The position numbers and the translations under genes were made by a program. DNA of 64,000 nt, taken from assembly GCF_002020135.1 (NCBI RefSeq), contig NZ_MPZS01000002.1, positions 1-64,000 on the forward strand, in the 5' to 3' direction. The notes under the pieces were generated by a model. The model did not search any database, was not told where the DNA came from, and was given only the letters and a program-made list of their open reading frames with translations. Every line of letters begins with the position of its first letter. Position 1 is the stretch's first letter. Below are positions 37,952 to 48,114 of the stretch, one piece after another. This DNA is from Thioclava marina (GTDB lineage Bacteria > Pseudomonadota > Alphaproteobacteria > Rhodobacterales > Rhodobacteraceae).

Positions 37952-38923
37952 ATGAGTGGTTTGCTGGCATTGCTCGACGACGTGGCGGGGATCGCCAAGA
38001 TCGCGGCGACCTCGATCGACGATGCGGCGGGCCAGGCAGTCCAGGCGGGCGGCAAAGCGGCCGGTGCGCTGATCGACGATGCCGCCGTCACGCCGAAATA
38101 TGTCCATGGTTTCAAACCCGCCCGGGAATTGCCGATCGTGGGGAAAATCGCCTGGGGCTCGATCATCAACAAGATGGTGTTCCTGCTGCCTGCAGCGCTG
38201 CTGCTCTCGGCTTTCGCGCCCTGGCTGATCACGCCGCTGCTGATGCTCGGCGGCTCGTATCTTTGCTTTGAGGGTGCCGAGAAGGTCTATCACCTTTTCA
38301 AACCGCATGAGCCCGACGCCGAAGGCCACGTCGCCGCCGAGACCGCCGACCACCTCGAAGAAAAGCGTGTGAAATCGGCGGTTAAGACCGATTTCATCCT
38401 CTCGGCCGAAATCATGACGATCGGCCTCGCTGCCCTGCCGGAGGGCCAGCCGATCTGGATGGAGGCAATCGCGCTCGCGCTGATCGGGATCGGGGTGACG
38501 GTGTTGGTCTATGGGTCGGTCGCGATGATCGTGAAGGCCGACGATGTGGGGCTGTGGCTGGCCGAAAACGCAAATTTCGGCGCAACTCGGGCGTTTGGCC
38601 GCGGCATGGTGAAATTCATGCCCTGGCTGATGAAGGCGCTGATGATCGTGGGCACGGCGGCGATGATCTGGGTGGGCGGCAATATCGTGCTGCACGGCCT
38701 GGCGGAGCTTGGGCTGCACGCCCCCTATGACTGGATCCACCACCAGGCGGAAGCCGCCGCTCATGCCGTGGCGACGGCGCAAGGCTTCGTCAGCTGGGCT
38801 GTGACCGCGTTCTTCGACGGTATCTTCGGGCTGGCCTACGGGCTGGTGCTGATCCCGGTCGTGATCCGCGCGATCCAGCCGATCTACCGCGCGATCACCG
38901 GGAAGCAAAAACCTGCGCATTGA
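37952..38923 (+). CDS. DUF808 family inner-membrane protein
   Basis: A 323-residue membrane protein of the DUF808/YedI family. The N-terminus MSGLLALLDDVAGIAKIAATSIDDAAGQA is highly characteristic. Several hydrophobic segments follow (about 75-110, 155-190, 215-250, 265-310), with KPHEPDAEG and VKTDFILSAEIM between them. The family is widespread in proteobacteria and its function is not known; some members respond to antibiotic or osmotic stress. AGGAAAGGG precedes the chosen ATG. It converges with the J-domain gene, with repeat E between. Confidence 0.85.
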   Translation: MSGLLALLDDVAGIAKIAATSIDDAAGQAVQAGGKAAGALIDDAAVTPKYVHGFKPARELPIVGKIAWGSIINKMVFLLPAALLLSAFAPWLITPLLMLGGSYLCFEGAEKVYHLFKPHEPDAEGHVAAETADHLEEKRVKSAVKTDFILSAEIMTIGLAALPEGQPIWMEAIALALIGIGVTVLVYGSVAMIVKADDVGLWLAENANFGATRAFGRGMVKFMPWLMKALMIVGTAAMIWVGGNIVLHGLAELGLHAPYDWIHHQAEAAAHAVATAQGFVSWAVTAFFDGIFGLAYGLVLIPVVIRAIQPIYRAITGKQKPAH

Positions 38924-38926
38924 TTA

Positions 38927-39057
38927 GGGGCGCCGCCCCTCTCCGGCTGCGCCGAATTCACCCCGGGATATTTGGGCCAAGTCGAGACCGAACCGGTCTT
39001 CTTCTTGATGAAAATATCTCGGGGGGCTCGCGGAACGCGAGCGGGGGCAGCGCCCCC
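38927..39057. repeat. Intergenic palindromic element, copy E
   Basis: Core arms CCCCGGGATATTTGGGCCAAG (38961-38981) and CTTGATGAAAATATCTCGGGG (39004-39024). Outer GC palindromes are GGGGCGCCGCCCC (38927-38939) and GGGGGCAGCGCCCCC (39043-39057). It lies between two convergent genes, 56 bases from the J-domain stop. Confidence 0.85.
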
Positions 39058-39079
39058 TCGACCTGCCCGGTCTCGCGGA

Positions 39080-39700
39080 TCACTTGAAGTTGCGGCTTTC
39101 CTTGAGCTGGTCCCAGGCCCAGACGACCTCTTGCAGCATCTCTTCGTGAGAACGATCGCCGCCGTTCATGTCCGGGTGCAGCACCTTGATCAGCGCCTTG
39201 TAGCATTTGCGGATCTCGGCCTTGGTCATGGTGTCCTTGGCGTCGAGAATGTCGAGAGCCCGGCGCTCGGTCGGCGGCAGCTTGCGCCCGAGCGAACGGC
39301 CCGGGTTCTTGGTGGCGTTGTCGCCGAGGATCTCGTGCGGGTCGGAGATCCCGTGACGCGCCCAGCCCTTTTCCTCCTTGGCCTGGCCGAAGGGTTTGGT
39401 CGGGCGTTCCCAGACGGTCGCGTTATCGAGGAAGGCCTGGAATTCCTCTTCGGACTGACCCTGGAAATAGTTCCAGTTGAGATTGTACTCGCGCACGTGG
39501 TCCTTGCAGAACCAGTAGTAATCGTCGAGCACCTTCGGGCTTTTGGGCGCGCGATACTTGCCGGGCTCGGTGCAGCCTTCCTTGTCGCAGATACGCGTCG
39601 AGGTCTCGAAAGCGCCCGACATTCCGCGCTTGCCGCGCGAGCGGCGCTTCTTGTCGGCGGCTGCCGAGATGTTGAAACCGAAAGGATCGCTCTTGCTCAT
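39080..39700 (-). CDS. J-domain (DnaJ-like) protein with N-terminal Cys/His cluster
   Basis: A 206-residue protein. The J domain is at the C-terminus (about residues 148-206): ALDILDAKDTMTKAEIRKCYKALIKVLHPDMNG with the HPD motif at 175-177. Near the N-terminus CDKEGC, then YWFCKDHV, gives a C-x4-C...C-x2-H pattern that could hold a metal. It probably recruits DnaK to a specific client. In related genomes I recall this gene next to cobS; here a DUF4177 gene lies between. Confidence 0.88.
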   Translation of the reverse strand: MSKSDPFGFNISAAADKKRRSRGKRGMSGAFETSTRICDKEGCTEPGKYRAPKSPKVLDDYYWFCKDHVREYNLNWNYFQGQSEEEFQAFLDNATVWERPTKPFGQAKEEKGWARHGISDPHEILGDNATKNPGRSLGRKLPPTERRALDILDAKDTMTKAEIRKCYKALIKVLHPDMNGGDRSHEEMLQEVVWAWDQLKESRNFK

Positions 39701-40094
39701 GCTTGCCTCATTCGTCCTGCCCGCGTGCCTGTCCTGTTCGGCGCTCTACCGTCAGCCTCCGAGTCGGGTCACGCAGTCTAATCGAAATGACGGATGTTGA
39801 AAGGGGCCGAACCCGGTCTGCGACGGAAAAACGCCGATGCTGGAGGAGATCCGCAAGTGTCTGCGACCGTCTGATGCGGGACTGATAGAGTTCCCCAACG
39901 GAAGCCTTATCGCACCGGCCATTTCCATGCAGCGTTTGGCGGATAAAACCCCTTTCCGGCGGTGTCTCGGTCGACCCTATTCAGCCCCCCTGCCCTCGCG
40001 GTGAGAGCCATCGGATGGGGTGTGCGGCGCCTCGCACCCGATCCGCTTGCGCATTTCCCCGCGCGAACGGTCGGGATCGCGATCTGAGTCGCGC
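39701..40094. other. Long intergenic region without a supported gene
   Basis: This 394-base gap holds no frame with both a ribosome site and a recognisable protein. A 55-codon frame at 39838-40005 (+) starts at an ATG with no Shine-Dalgarno sequence and shows no family motif. The promoter of the J-domain gene should lie between about 39705 and 39790. No tRNA or clear RNA fold was seen. Confidence 0.5.
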
Positions 40095-40514
40095 TCAGCT
40101 ATCCTCGTCTTCGCCGGATCGGTTGGCACGCAGACTGGGTGCGCGGCCTTCGGGCGCGTCGGCCGAGAGCGCACGGCGAGACGGCTCGGCCGCGGGGGTT
40201 GCAGCGCTCGCGGGTGCGGCCTCGGCATTTGCCGCAGGCTCATGGGCGGCATGGACGCCAACTCCCTGCGCCGGATCGAGGCTCAACGGCCGACGGAACA
40301 CGAGCAGGTTGTGGTAGACCGTCGTCTTGCCGGTCAGCCCTGCGCGCTCCTCGGCCGGCAGCGTCTCGGCGCGCAGATAGTCCCAGCCCTTCGCGGCCAT
40401 GTCGTTCATCACGCCCGAGAGCGTATGGGCGAAGCGCTCGACCCCGGTCTTGAGGCCGCGTTCCTTGTCGCCGCGCGCGGGAGCGGGAACGACCTTGTAT
40501 TCGTATTGCTGCAT
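40095..40514 (-). CDS. DUF4177 family protein with Ala-rich tail
   Basis: A 139-residue protein. Residues 1-73 match the DUF4177 pattern ([22 protein letters not shown], then [22 protein letters not shown] and [11 protein letters not shown]), a small alpha/beta domain of unknown function. The remaining 65 residues are rich in Ala, Pro and Glu and end in an acidic stretch (SGEDEDS). GAGGTG lies seven bases before the ATG at 40514; an in-frame GTG at 40523 is less likely. It is divergent from cobS. Confidence 0.75.
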   Translation of the reverse strand: MQQYEYKVVPAPARGDKERGLKTGVERFAHTLSGVMNDMAAKGWDYLRAETLPAEERAGLTGKTTVYHNLLVFRRPLSLDPAQGVGVHAAHEPAANAEAAPASAATPAAEPSRRALSADAPEGRAPSLRANRSGEDEDS

Positions 40515-40690
40515 CGAAAGCACCTCATCTGGCTCGGCGCCTTTCTAGCCGATGGCGGGAACGGGTCAACCGAAACGGGTTCGCACGGGCGGGAACGGGC
40601 CGAGATCACTGTCACCGTGACAATCGCGGCCCTTGCGCCCCCCCGCGCGATGGTTCACAAATCGCAGCCAACAAGGAAAGGACGTCCGCG

Positions 40691-41662
40691 ATGCTCGATC
40701 AGAATGCCAAGCCCACCGAAGATATCGATGTCCGTGAGGTCTTCGGAATCGAGTCCGACATGAAGGTGAAGGGGTTTGCCGATCGCACCGACCGCGTGCC
40801 CGAGCTCGACCCGACCTACAAGTTCGACCCCGACACCACGATGGCGATCCTCGCGGGCTTTGCCTATAACCGCCGCGTGATGATCCAGGGCTATCACGGC
40901 ACCGGCAAATCGACCCATATCGAGCAAGTGGCCGCACGTCTGAACTGGCCCTGCGTGCGGGTCAATCTCGACAGCCACGTCAGCCGGATCGACCTGATCG
41001 GCAAGGACGCGATCAAGCTGGTCGATGGCAAGCAGGTCACCGTGTTCCACGAGGGCATCCTGCCCTGGGCCCTGCGCAACCCGACCGCGATCGTTTTCGA
41101 CGAATACGATGCCGGCCGCGCCGACGTGATGTTCGTGATCCAGCGCGTTCTGGAAGCCGATGGCAAGCTGACGCTTCTGGATCAAAACGAAGTGATCACG
41201 CCGAACCCCTATTTCCGTCTCTTTGCCACGGCGAACACGGTGGGTCTGGGCGACACGACCGGCCTCTATCACGGCACCCAGCAGATCAACCAGGGCCAGA
41301 TGGACCGCTGGTCGCTGGTCGCGACGCTGAACTATCTCAGCCACGACGCCGAAGCGGCGATCGTTCTGTCGAAGAACCCGCAATACAACACCGAAGCCGG
41401 GCGCAAGACCGTCAGCCAGATGGTCCACGTCGCCGACCTGACCCGCACCGCCTTCATGAATGGCGACCTGTCGACCGTGATGTCGCCGCGGACCGTGATC
41501 GCCTGGGCGCAGAATGCGCGGATCTTCAACAATATCGGTTACGCCTTCCGGCTCACCTTCCTCAACAAATGCGACGAGCTCGAGCGCCAGACGGTAGCCG
41601 AGTTCTACCAGCGTCTGTTCGACGAGGAACTGCCCGAAAGCGCGGCCAACGTCGCGAAGTGA
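40691..41662 (+). CDS. cobS: Cobaltochelatase subunit CobS
   Basis: The AAA+ ATPase subunit of the aerobic cobaltochelatase (CobN, CobS and CobT), which inserts cobalt into hydrogenobyrinic acid a,c-diamide during vitamin B12 synthesis. The 323-residue protein has Walker A GYHGTGKS (67-74), then [17 protein letters not shown] and Walker [20 protein letters not shown] lies before the ATG. A secreted protein gene overlaps the 3' end, and cobT follows at 43136 beyond a minus-strand gene. cobN is not in the window. Confidence 0.95.
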   Translation: MLDQNAKPTEDIDVREVFGIESDMKVKGFADRTDRVPELDPTYKFDPDTTMAILAGFAYNRRVMIQGYHGTGKSTHIEQVAARLNWPCVRVNLDSHVSRIDLIGKDAIKLVDGKQVTVFHEGILPWALRNPTAIVFDEYDAGRADVMFVIQRVLEADGKLTLLDQNEVITPNPYFRLFATANTVGLGDTTGLYHGTQQINQGQMDRWSLVATLNYLSHDAEAAIVLSKNPQYNTEAGRKTVSQMVHVADLTRTAFMNGDLSTVMSPRTVIAWAQNARIFNNIGYAFRLTFLNKCDELERQTVAEFYQRLFDEELPESAANVAK

Positions 41663-42231
41663 TCCGCCTCGCCGCCCTGATCGCGCTGCTGCCGCTCGCG
41701 GCGGTTGCGCAGGAGGCACCGACAGACGGCGAGATCTTCGCCGCGATCACGGGCGACTGGAATGGCGATGACGTGCCCGATGCCGCGATGCTGGTGCAAA
41801 ACGGCGTCGATGCGGCCGATCTGGTGATCTATCTCGGCGATCCGGTCTTCGGGTTGAAGGAAAAGCTGCGCGTGGAGCGGGTCGTCTTTTCGGGCCAAAT
41901 GGGCGGACAGACGCCTTCGCTGCGCCCGGTGTCGGACACCGCGTTCAAGCTCCATTCCGAGCAGATCGGCATTGGACGGACGCCCTGGGAAAGCGATTAT
42001 GCGATCGCTTGGCGTAACGGCGGCTTCGTCGTCTCGGGCTATACCTATCATTATTACGACCGGATCGACCCCGAGGACACAGGCAGCTGCGATGTGAACC
42101 TGCTCAGCGGCGGGTATGTGATGGAAAAGGGCAAACAGCGCGCCGAAGGCATGCAGGATCGCCGAGCGTTTCCCTTGAACACCCTGCGCGCCGACTGGAT
42201 GCCAATGATCTGCACCGGGCTGTTTCAATAG
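41659..42231 (+). CDS. Secreted protein of unknown function, overlapping cobS
   Basis: A 190-residue protein with a clear signal peptide ([17 protein letters not shown], cut before QEAP). The mature part opens with [15 protein letters not shown], a calcium-binding or VCBS-like D-x-N-x-D-x-x-D pattern (residues about 30-42). It ends with two cysteines (GSCDVNLL and PMICTGL) that could form a disulfide. The GTG start overlaps the cobS stop (GTGA), so translation is coupled. I recall the same position in other Rhodobacterales. Role unknown; no link to cobalamin is visible in the sequence. Confidence 0.75.
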   Translation: MIRLAALIALLPLAAVAQEAPTDGEIFAAITGDWNGDDVPDAAMLVQNGVDAADLVIYLGDPVFGLKEKLRVERVVFSGQMGGQTPSLRPVSDTAFKLHSEQIGIGRTPWESDYAIAWRNGGFVVSGYTYHYYDRIDPEDTGSCDVNLLSGGYVMEKGKQRAEGMQDRRAFPLNTLRADWMPMICTGLFQ

Positions 42232-42292
42232 AGCCGGTGCCAGATCACGCCCTCCGATGACGGGCTCCGGCTGCGAAAATTCCGCACAAAGA

Positions 42293-42320
42293 AAACGCCC
42301 GACCGATTGGCCGGGCGTTT
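42293..42320. terminator. Bidirectional terminator between convergent genes
   Basis: AAACGCCCG (42293-42301) pairs with CGGGCGTTT (42312-42320). It sits between the secreted-protein stop (42231, plus strand) and the FMN-reductase stop (42364, minus strand). T-rich bases end the stem on both strands. Confidence 0.8.
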
Positions 42321-42363
42321 CAGTTTCCCACGCTGCGACGCGGCCTCGCGCCGCCGCGCGTGT

Positions 42364-42945
42364 TCAGGCTTCGGCCTTTGCGGATTTCGCGGCCCGGCCC
42401 CAGAAGGCCATATCGTCAAGCAACGCCTTGACCGGGCCTTCCAGGTGATCGCCCAGCTCGGAGATCGGCGTGCCTTGCGAGGCCTTGACGAAGTCCGCCC
42501 CGCCAATGCTCACCGCGCCCGCAACCGGGACCATGCCGAAATTGATCGCGACGAGCCGCAGATGCTCGACCGCGCGGGCCGCACCCACGCCGCCATAGCC
42601 GACCGTGCCCAGAGGTTTGCGTCTCCAGCCTTCGAACGCATAGTCGAATGCGTTCTTAATCGAGGCCGGGATCGAGTGGTTGTACTCGGCCGTCAGCACG
42701 ATGAACCCGTCGAAATGGTTGAGCCGTTCCCCCCAGGCCTGCGCCTTGGGATCGGTCACCGGCTTGGCCGCCGGGGGCGCGACCTCGTCGAAGAACGGCA
42801 AGGCCGCCTCGCGCAGATCGAGCACCTCATAGCTCATATCCTCGCGCGCCGCGATTTTCCGTTCGAACCATTCCAACGCCTTGTCGGCAAAACGACCCTC
42901 GCGCGTCGTGCCTACGATCACACCAATTTTCAGCGTCTCGGCCAT
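42364..42945 (-). CDS. NADPH-dependent FMN reductase family protein
   Basis: A 193-residue flavodoxin-like oxidoreductase. IGVIVGTTREGRFADKALEWF (residues 7-27) binds the FMN phosphate, and LTAEYNHSIPASIKNAFDYAF (near 84-104) is the family's second signature. Members reduce quinones, azo dyes or chromate with NAD(P)H; the physiological substrate is not evident. The gene lies on the minus strand between the cobS unit and cobT and so interrupts what is a contiguous cobS-cobT order in some relatives. Confidence 0.88.
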   Translation of the reverse strand: MAETLKIGVIVGTTREGRFADKALEWFERKIAAREDMSYEVLDLREAALPFFDEVAPPAAKPVTDPKAQAWGERLNHFDGFIVLTAEYNHSIPASIKNAFDYAFEGWRRKPLGTVGYGGVGAARAVEHLRLVAINFGMVPVAGAVSIGGADFVKASQGTPISELGDHLEGPVKALLDDMAFWGRAAKSAKAEA

Positions 42946-43135
42946 AACTCTCTCCTTTTCGCTGGCCCGACTTGGAAAGGTGGCGGGCCTTTGGGTCTAT
43001 AGGTAAAGCCCGCTGACCCGGTTCCAATGCGCCAATATGTGCAAAGGTGAACGGGATCGGCGCGGAACGGGCAGGAACCGCCTGCGGCGCGGATCGGCTC
43101 TTGCGGGCGCGCGCGCGCGGTGCTTTACCTTTGCC

Positions 43136-45013
43136 ATGAGCAAGCCCTCCGATAACCCCGCCGATCCGTTCAAGAAGGCTCTGGCCGAAGCGACGAAGAC
43201 GCTCGCGGACGCCCCCGACATGACGGTGAGCTATTCGGTCGACCCCTCGGGCATGACCGCCGACACGATGCGCCTGCCGCAGGTCTCGCGGCGGATGACC
43301 CGCGAGGAGGTGCTGCTGGCGCGCGGGACGGGCGATGCGCTCGCGATGCGCAGACGTCACCACGACGCCTCGGTCAATGCCCGCTACGCGCCTTCGGGCG
43401 ATCTGGCCTCGGCGATCTACGAGGCGATGGAAACCGCACGTTGCGAGGCGCTCGGCGCGCGTGAAATGCCCGGCACGCTCTCGAATATCGACGCCAAGAT
43501 CGCCCATGAGGCCGAGCGCAAGGGCTACGCCCAGATCCGCGCCCCCGAAGAGGCCCCGCTGGCGGTGGCCGCAGGCTATTTCGTGCGCGAACTGGCCACG
43601 GGCCGGAAACTACCCCCGGGCGCGGATAACGTGCTTGACCTGTGGCGTCCCTTCATCGAGCAGTCGGCGGGTGAGGATCTGGATAACGTCAATCACGTCC
43701 TCAGCGATCAGGCCGCTTTCGCACGGCTTGCGCGCAAGGTGATCGCGGATCTCGGCTATGCCGACCAACTCGGGGACGACCCCGACGAGGAGATGGGCGA
43801 CGAGAGCGAGGATGAGGATCAGTCCAGCCAGGACGAGGAGCAGGGCGAAGAGCAGGCCCGCGACGAACAGGAACAGGACGACGCCGAGGCCTCCCCGGAA
43901 TCCAGCCAGGAAACCCAGCAGGACCAGAGCCAGACCACGGTCAGCTCGGATGATCTCGCCGATCAGGAGATGGGCGAAGAGGTGGACATGCCCCAGGCCG
44001 ATGCGCCGCTGGAGCCGCCGCCGCCCCCGCCCCATTCCGCGGCCGACCCGAATTACACCGTCTACACGACCGAATTCGACGAAGAGATCGCCGCCGAGGA
44101 TCTGGCCGAACCGGCCGAACTGGAACGGCTGCGTCTCTATCTCGACCAGCAACTCGAACCGCTCAAGGGCGCGGTATCGCGTCTGGCCAACAAGCTGCAA
44201 CGCCGCCTGCAGGCGCAACAGAACCGGTCCTGGGAATTCGACCGTGAGGAAGGGATGCTCGATGCGGGCCGCCTCGCCCGCGTGGTGGCCAACCCGACCA
44301 CCCCGCTTTCCTTCAAGGTCGAGAAGGATACCGAGTTCCGCGACACGGTGGTGACGCTGCTTCTCGACAATTCCGGCTCGATGCGCGGCCGCCCGATCTC
44401 GATCGCGGCGATCTGCGCCGACGTTCTGGCCCGCACGCTGGAGCGTTGCGACGTGAAGGTCGAGATCCTCGGCTTCACCACGCGGGCGTGGAAAGGCGGG
44501 CAATCGCGCGAAAAATGGCTCGCCGATGGCCGTCCGCAAAGCCCCGGTCGCCTCAACGACCTGCGCCACATCATCTACAAGCGCGCCGATGCGCCGATGC
44601 GCCGGACGCGGGCCAATCTCGGCCTGATGATGAAGGAAGGCCTGCTGAAGGAAAACATCGACGGCGAGGCTCTGGAATGGGCGCACAAGCGGATGCTCAT
44701 GCGTCCCGAGGCGCGCAAGATCCTCATGGTGATCTCGGATGGCGCTCCGGTCGATGATTCCACGCTGTCGGTCAACCCTGCGATTTTCCTCGAAAAACAC
44801 CTTCGCGACGTGATCGCAATGGTCGAGAAACGCCGCGCGGTGGAGCTGATCGCGATCGGCATCGGCCATGACGTAACGCGCTATTACCAGCACGCGGTGA
44901 CGATCACGGATGTCGAACAGCTGGCCGGTGCGATGACCGAACAGCTGGCATCGCTGTTCGACAGCGACCCGCGCGCCAAGGCGCGTTTCCTCGGGATCAA
45001 GAAGGCAATCTGA
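43136..45013 (+). CDS. cobT: Cobaltochelatase subunit CobT
   Basis: CobT partners CobS in the AAA+ motor of aerobic cobaltochelatase. The 625-residue protein has a CobT N-terminal domain (1-200), a strongly acidic Asp/Glu/Gln-rich region (about 210-300), a Pro run near residue 300, and a C-terminal VWA domain with the metal-ion site DNSGSM at 411-416. No good ribosome site precedes the ATG, but [16 protein letters not shown] is a plausible family start. The stop shares a base with the start of the next gene. Confidence 0.94.
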   Translation: MSKPSDNPADPFKKALAEATKTLADAPDMTVSYSVDPSGMTADTMRLPQVSRRMTREEVLLARGTGDALAMRRRHHDASVNARYAPSGDLASAIYEAMETARCEALGAREMPGTLSNIDAKIAHEAERKGYAQIRAPEEAPLAVAAGYFVRELATGRKLPPGADNVLDLWRPFIEQSAGEDLDNVNHVLSDQAAFARLARKVIADLGYADQLGDDPDEEMGDESEDEDQSSQDEEQGEEQARDEQEQDDAEASPESSQETQQDQSQTTVSSDDLADQEMGEEVDMPQADAPLEPPPPPPHSAADPNYTVYTTEFDEEIAAEDLAEPAELERLRLYLDQQLEPLKGAVSRLANKLQRRLQAQQNRSWEFDREEGMLDAGRLARVVANPTTPLSFKVEKDTEFRDTVVTLLLDNSGSMRGRPISIAAICADVLARTLERCDVKVEILGFTTRAWKGGQSREKWLADGRPQSPGRLNDLRHIIYKRADAPMRRTRANLGLMMKEGLLKENIDGEALEWAHKRMLMRPEARKILMVISDGAPVDDSTLSVNPAIFLEKHLRDVIAMVEKRRAVELIAIGIGHDVTRYYQHAVTITDVEQLAGAMTEQLASLFDSDPRAKARFLGIKKAI

Positions 45014-46812
45014 TGTTTCAGGATTTCTCGGTGCAGTCGCGCCCCGAACTGGGCCCGCCCCGTCTGGCGGCCCTGCGCGAAACCATGTCTGCCACAGGGC
45101 TCGACGGGTTCATCATCCCCCGCGCCGATGCGCATCAAGGCGAATATGTCGCCGAGTGCGACGCGCGCCTGGGCTGGCTGACGGGGTTCACGGGCTCTGC
45201 GGGGTTCTGCATCGCGCTGCCCGAGATCGCGGGCGTCTTCGTCGATGGCCGCTACCGGGTGCAGGTCCGCGCCGAGGTCTCGCTTGGGTCTTTCACTCCG
45301 GTGAACTGGCCCGAGGTAAAACCGGCCGATTGGCTGCGCGAACACGCCGCCTCGGGGGCACGGATCGGCTTCGATCCCTGGCTGCACACGAAATCAGAGA
45401 TCGCGCGGATCCGCGAAGGGCTGGAAGGTTCGGGCATCGCGCTGGTGGAGAGCGCGAACCTCGTGGACCGAGTCTGGGAGGACCGCCCTGCCCCGCCCGC
45501 CGCCCCCGCGCGCATCCATCCGCCGGAATTCGCAGGCGAGGCGGCCGAAGCGAAACGCGCGCGTCTGGCCGAGGGCCTGCGCGCGCAAGACACGGCCGCC
45601 GCCGTGCTCACCTTGCCGGATTCGATCTGCTGGCTCCTCAACATCCGTGGCGCCGATATCCCGCGTAACCCGATCGTTCAGGCCTTCGCGGTGCTCTTCG
45701 ACGACGCAACGGTGAAGCTCTTCGCCAATGCGGAGAAGTTCGACGACAGCTTGCGCGCCCATCTCGGCCCCGAGGTCTCGATCTTGCCGCCCGAAAGCTT
45801 TGGCGCCGCGCTGGAGGCCATCGAAGGTCCGGTGCTGGTCGATCCCGACAGCGCCCCGCTCGCGGTGTCGCTGCTGCTGGCAGATCACGGCACGAAAATC
45901 CGCGAGGCACGCGATCCCTGCATCCTGCCAAAAGCCCGCAAGAACGCGGCCGAGGTCGCAGGGATGCAAGCCGCCCATCAGCGCGATGCATCCGCGATGG
46001 TCGAGTTCCTGTGCTGGCTCGACGCCGAGGCGCCGAAAGGCCAGCTGACCGAGATCGACGTGGTCACGGCGCTGGAAGGCTTCCGCAGCGACACCAATGC
46101 GCTGCTCGATATTTCTTTCGATACGATCTGCGGCGCGGGCGGCAACGGCGCGATCGTCCATTACCGCGTGAACGAGGCCACCAACCGCGCGGTGAAATCG
46201 GGTGAGCTGCTGCTGGTCGATTCAGGCGGGCAATATGTGGACGGCACGACCGACATCACCCGCACCGTCGCCGTGGGCGCGGTGCCTGACGACGCCAAGC
46301 GCCCCTTCACCCGCGTGCTGCAAGGCATGATCGCGCTTTCTCGCACACGCTTCCCGCGCGGGGTCGCGGGCGCGCATCTCGACGCGCTCGCCCGCGCGCA
46401 GCTCTGGGCCGAGGGCTGGGATTACGATCACGGCACGGGCCATGGCGTGGGAGCGGCCCTTTGTGTCCATGAAGGCCCCGCCCGGATCTCGCGCGTCTCC
46501 GAACTACCATTGGAGCCCGGCATGATCCTGTCGAACGAGCCGGGCTATTATCGCGAGGGCCAATTCGGCATCCGGATCGAGAACCTGATCCTGACAGAGG
46601 AGGCCGCGCCGAAAGGCGACGACCGCGACCAGCTCTCCTTCGCGACGCTCACCTGGGTCCCGATCGACCGCCGCCTGATCGACGCCGGGCTGTTGAGTCC
46701 CGACGAGCGCGACTGGCTCAACAGCTACCACGCCGAGGTTCTGTCGCGCATCGCACCGCTTGTCAGCGATGCGGCGAGGGCCTGGTTGGAGAGCGCCTGC
46801 GCACCGATCTGA
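45013..46812 (+). CDS. pepP: M24-family aminopeptidase P (Xaa-Pro aminopeptidase)
   Basis: A 599-residue metallopeptidase that cuts after the first residue of peptides with proline in second position. It is the long form with two creatinase-type N-terminal domains (about 1-300) and the pita-bread catalytic domain (310-540). Metal ligands are visible: the aspartates in LLLVDSGGQYVDGTTDITR, His in HGTGHGVG, and glutamates in LSNEPGYY and IRIENLI. It shares one base with the cobT stop (TGATG), a placement seen in related genomes, though its role is unrelated to cobalamin. Confidence 0.92.
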   Translation: MFQDFSVQSRPELGPPRLAALRETMSATGLDGFIIPRADAHQGEYVAECDARLGWLTGFTGSAGFCIALPEIAGVFVDGRYRVQVRAEVSLGSFTPVNWPEVKPADWLREHAASGARIGFDPWLHTKSEIARIREGLEGSGIALVESANLVDRVWEDRPAPPAAPARIHPPEFAGEAAEAKRARLAEGLRAQDTAAAVLTLPDSICWLLNIRGADIPRNPIVQAFAVLFDDATVKLFANAEKFDDSLRAHLGPEVSILPPESFGAALEAIEGPVLVDPDSAPLAVSLLLADHGTKIREARDPCILPKARKNAAEVAGMQAAHQRDASAMVEFLCWLDAEAPKGQLTEIDVVTALEGFRSDTNALLDISFDTICGAGGNGAIVHYRVNEATNRAVKSGELLLVDSGGQYVDGTTDITRTVAVGAVPDDAKRPFTRVLQGMIALSRTRFPRGVAGAHLDALARAQLWAEGWDYDHGTGHGVGAALCVHEGPARISRVSELPLEPGMILSNEPGYYREGQFGIRIENLILTEEAAPKGDDRDQLSFATLTWVPIDRRLIDAGLLSPDERDWLNSYHAEVLSRIAPLVSDAARAWLESACAPI

Positions 46813-46844
46813 TGCGGCCCGCATCTGGCAGGCTGAGGATGCCT

Positions 46845-46916
46845 CCGGCGGGGATATTTGAGCCAATTCGAAGTTGAGCGCTCTCCTCTTCGAATTGGTG
46901 TAAATATCCCCCGCGG
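46845..46916. repeat. Intergenic palindromic element, copy F
   Basis: Arms 46845-46873 and 46888-46916. The outer parts are GGGGATATTT / AAATATCCCC; the inner part is CCAATTCGAAG in both arms, different from all other copies. It lies between convergent pepP and ackA, 33 bases from the pepP stop and 32 from the ackA stop. Confidence 0.88.
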
Positions 46917-46947
46917 AGCGTCCCAACGTTGCCGCCAGCGTTGGCGC

Positions 46948-48114
46948 TCAGAGGTCGAGCACAGCCTTTGCCGCGCGCGCGATGACGATTTCCTCATTGG
47001 TCGGGATCACCAGCACGCGCACCTTGCCCGCGCCGATCTCGCGGGCGTTCCCGGCATTGGCACTCGTGTCGATCTCGACCCCGAGAAAGCCAAGCCCTTC
47101 GCAGGCCTGCGCGCGCACGCGGGCGGAATTCTCACCAATCCCGCCGGTGAAAACGATCCCGTCCAAGCCCCCCATCGCCGCGGCCATCGCGCCGATCTGG
47201 CGCTTGATGCGGAAACAGAAATAGTCGATCGCCTCTTTCGCGCGCGGGTCGTCCGAGCCCTCGAGCGTGCGCATGTCGTTCGAGATGCCCGACATGCCCA
47301 GAAGCCCGGACTCCTTGTAGAGGAGCGCGGAAATCTCGGACGCGCTCATCCCTTCCTGGTCCATCATGTAGAGCAGGATGCCAGGGTCCAGCTCGCCCGG
47401 CCGCGTGCCCATCGGCAGGCCTTCGAGGGCGGAGAAGCCCATCGTGGAGGTGACCGATTGACCGTTCTCGATCGCGCACATCGACGCCCCCGAGCCCAAG
47501 TGAGCCACGATCATGCGGCCCCTGTGCAGGTCGGGCTCTGTGCGCGTCAGTTCCCCGTTGATGAAATCGTAGCTCAGCCCGTGGAAACCGTAGCGGCGCA
47601 CGCCCTTCTCGTAATAACGGCGCGGCAGGGCGAAAGTGTCGCTGACAAACGGGTGGCCGCGATGGAAGGCGGTGTCATAGCAGGCGACCTGCGGGGTGCC
47701 CGGGAAGGTATCGACGGCCGCGCGCACGCCCGCGAGGTTATGCGGCTGATGAAGCGGTGCGAAGGGCGCCAGTTTCGCGAGTTGCTTCATCAGCGGCTCG
47801 GACAGGCGTTCGGGTGCCGCATGGTCGATCCCGCCATGCACGATGCGGTGACCGACCGCGATCACCTCGAGGCCCGGAAACGCGCTTTGGAAGGCCGCGA
47901 GCGCGGTATGCAGCGCCGCCGCGTTGGTCGCGAAATCGTCCGGCGCCGAGGCGGGCAAAGGCAGGGGTGAACCATCGGCCCCTGAGAGCTTCATCGCCGC
48001 TTCGCGCCGCCCGATCCGGTCGACATGGCCAAGCGCGAGCGTCTCCAGCCCTTCCGAGAACAGCCCCAGCTTGAGCGAGGACGAGCCGGAATTCAGCGTC
48101 AGGATCGCGCGCAT
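46948..48114 (-). CDS. ackA: Acetate kinase
   Basis: A 388-residue kinase that interconverts acetyl phosphate plus ADP with acetate plus ATP. LTLNSGSSSLKLGLF (residues 5-19) is the N-terminal phosphate-binding motif. VAVGHRIVHGG-type (IAVGHRIVHGG, near 105-115), CYDTAFH, YGFHGLSYDFI and VAHLGSGASMCAI are the other family signatures. The start codon overlaps the stop of the MaoC-Pta gene (TAATG), so the enzymes that make and use acetyl phosphate are co-translated. Confidence 0.95.
   Translation of the reverse strand: MRAILTLNSGSSSLKLGLFSEGLETLALGHVDRIGRREAAMKLSGADGSPLPLPASAPDDFATNAAALHTALAAFQSAFPGLEVIAVGHRIVHGGIDHAAPERLSEPLMKQLAKLAPFAPLHQPHNLAGVRAAVDTFPGTPQVACYDTAFHRGHPFVSDTFALPRRYYEKGVRRYGFHGLSYDFINGELTRTEPDLHRGRMIVAHLGSGASMCAIENGQSVTSTMGFSALEGLPMGTRPGELDPGILLYMMDQEGMSASEISALLYKESGLLGMSGISNDMRTLEGSDDPRAKEAIDYFCFRIKRQIGAMAAAMGGLDGIVFTGGIGENSARVRAQACEGLGFLGVEIDTSANAGNAREIGAGKVRVLVIPTNEEIVIARAAKAVLDL

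Noticed and set aside
39838-40005. A 55-codon plus-strand frame in the gap between the J-domain and DUF4177 genes
   Set aside because: No Shine-Dalgarno sequence, no family motif and no coupling to a neighbour. It cannot be excluded, but it is not supported.
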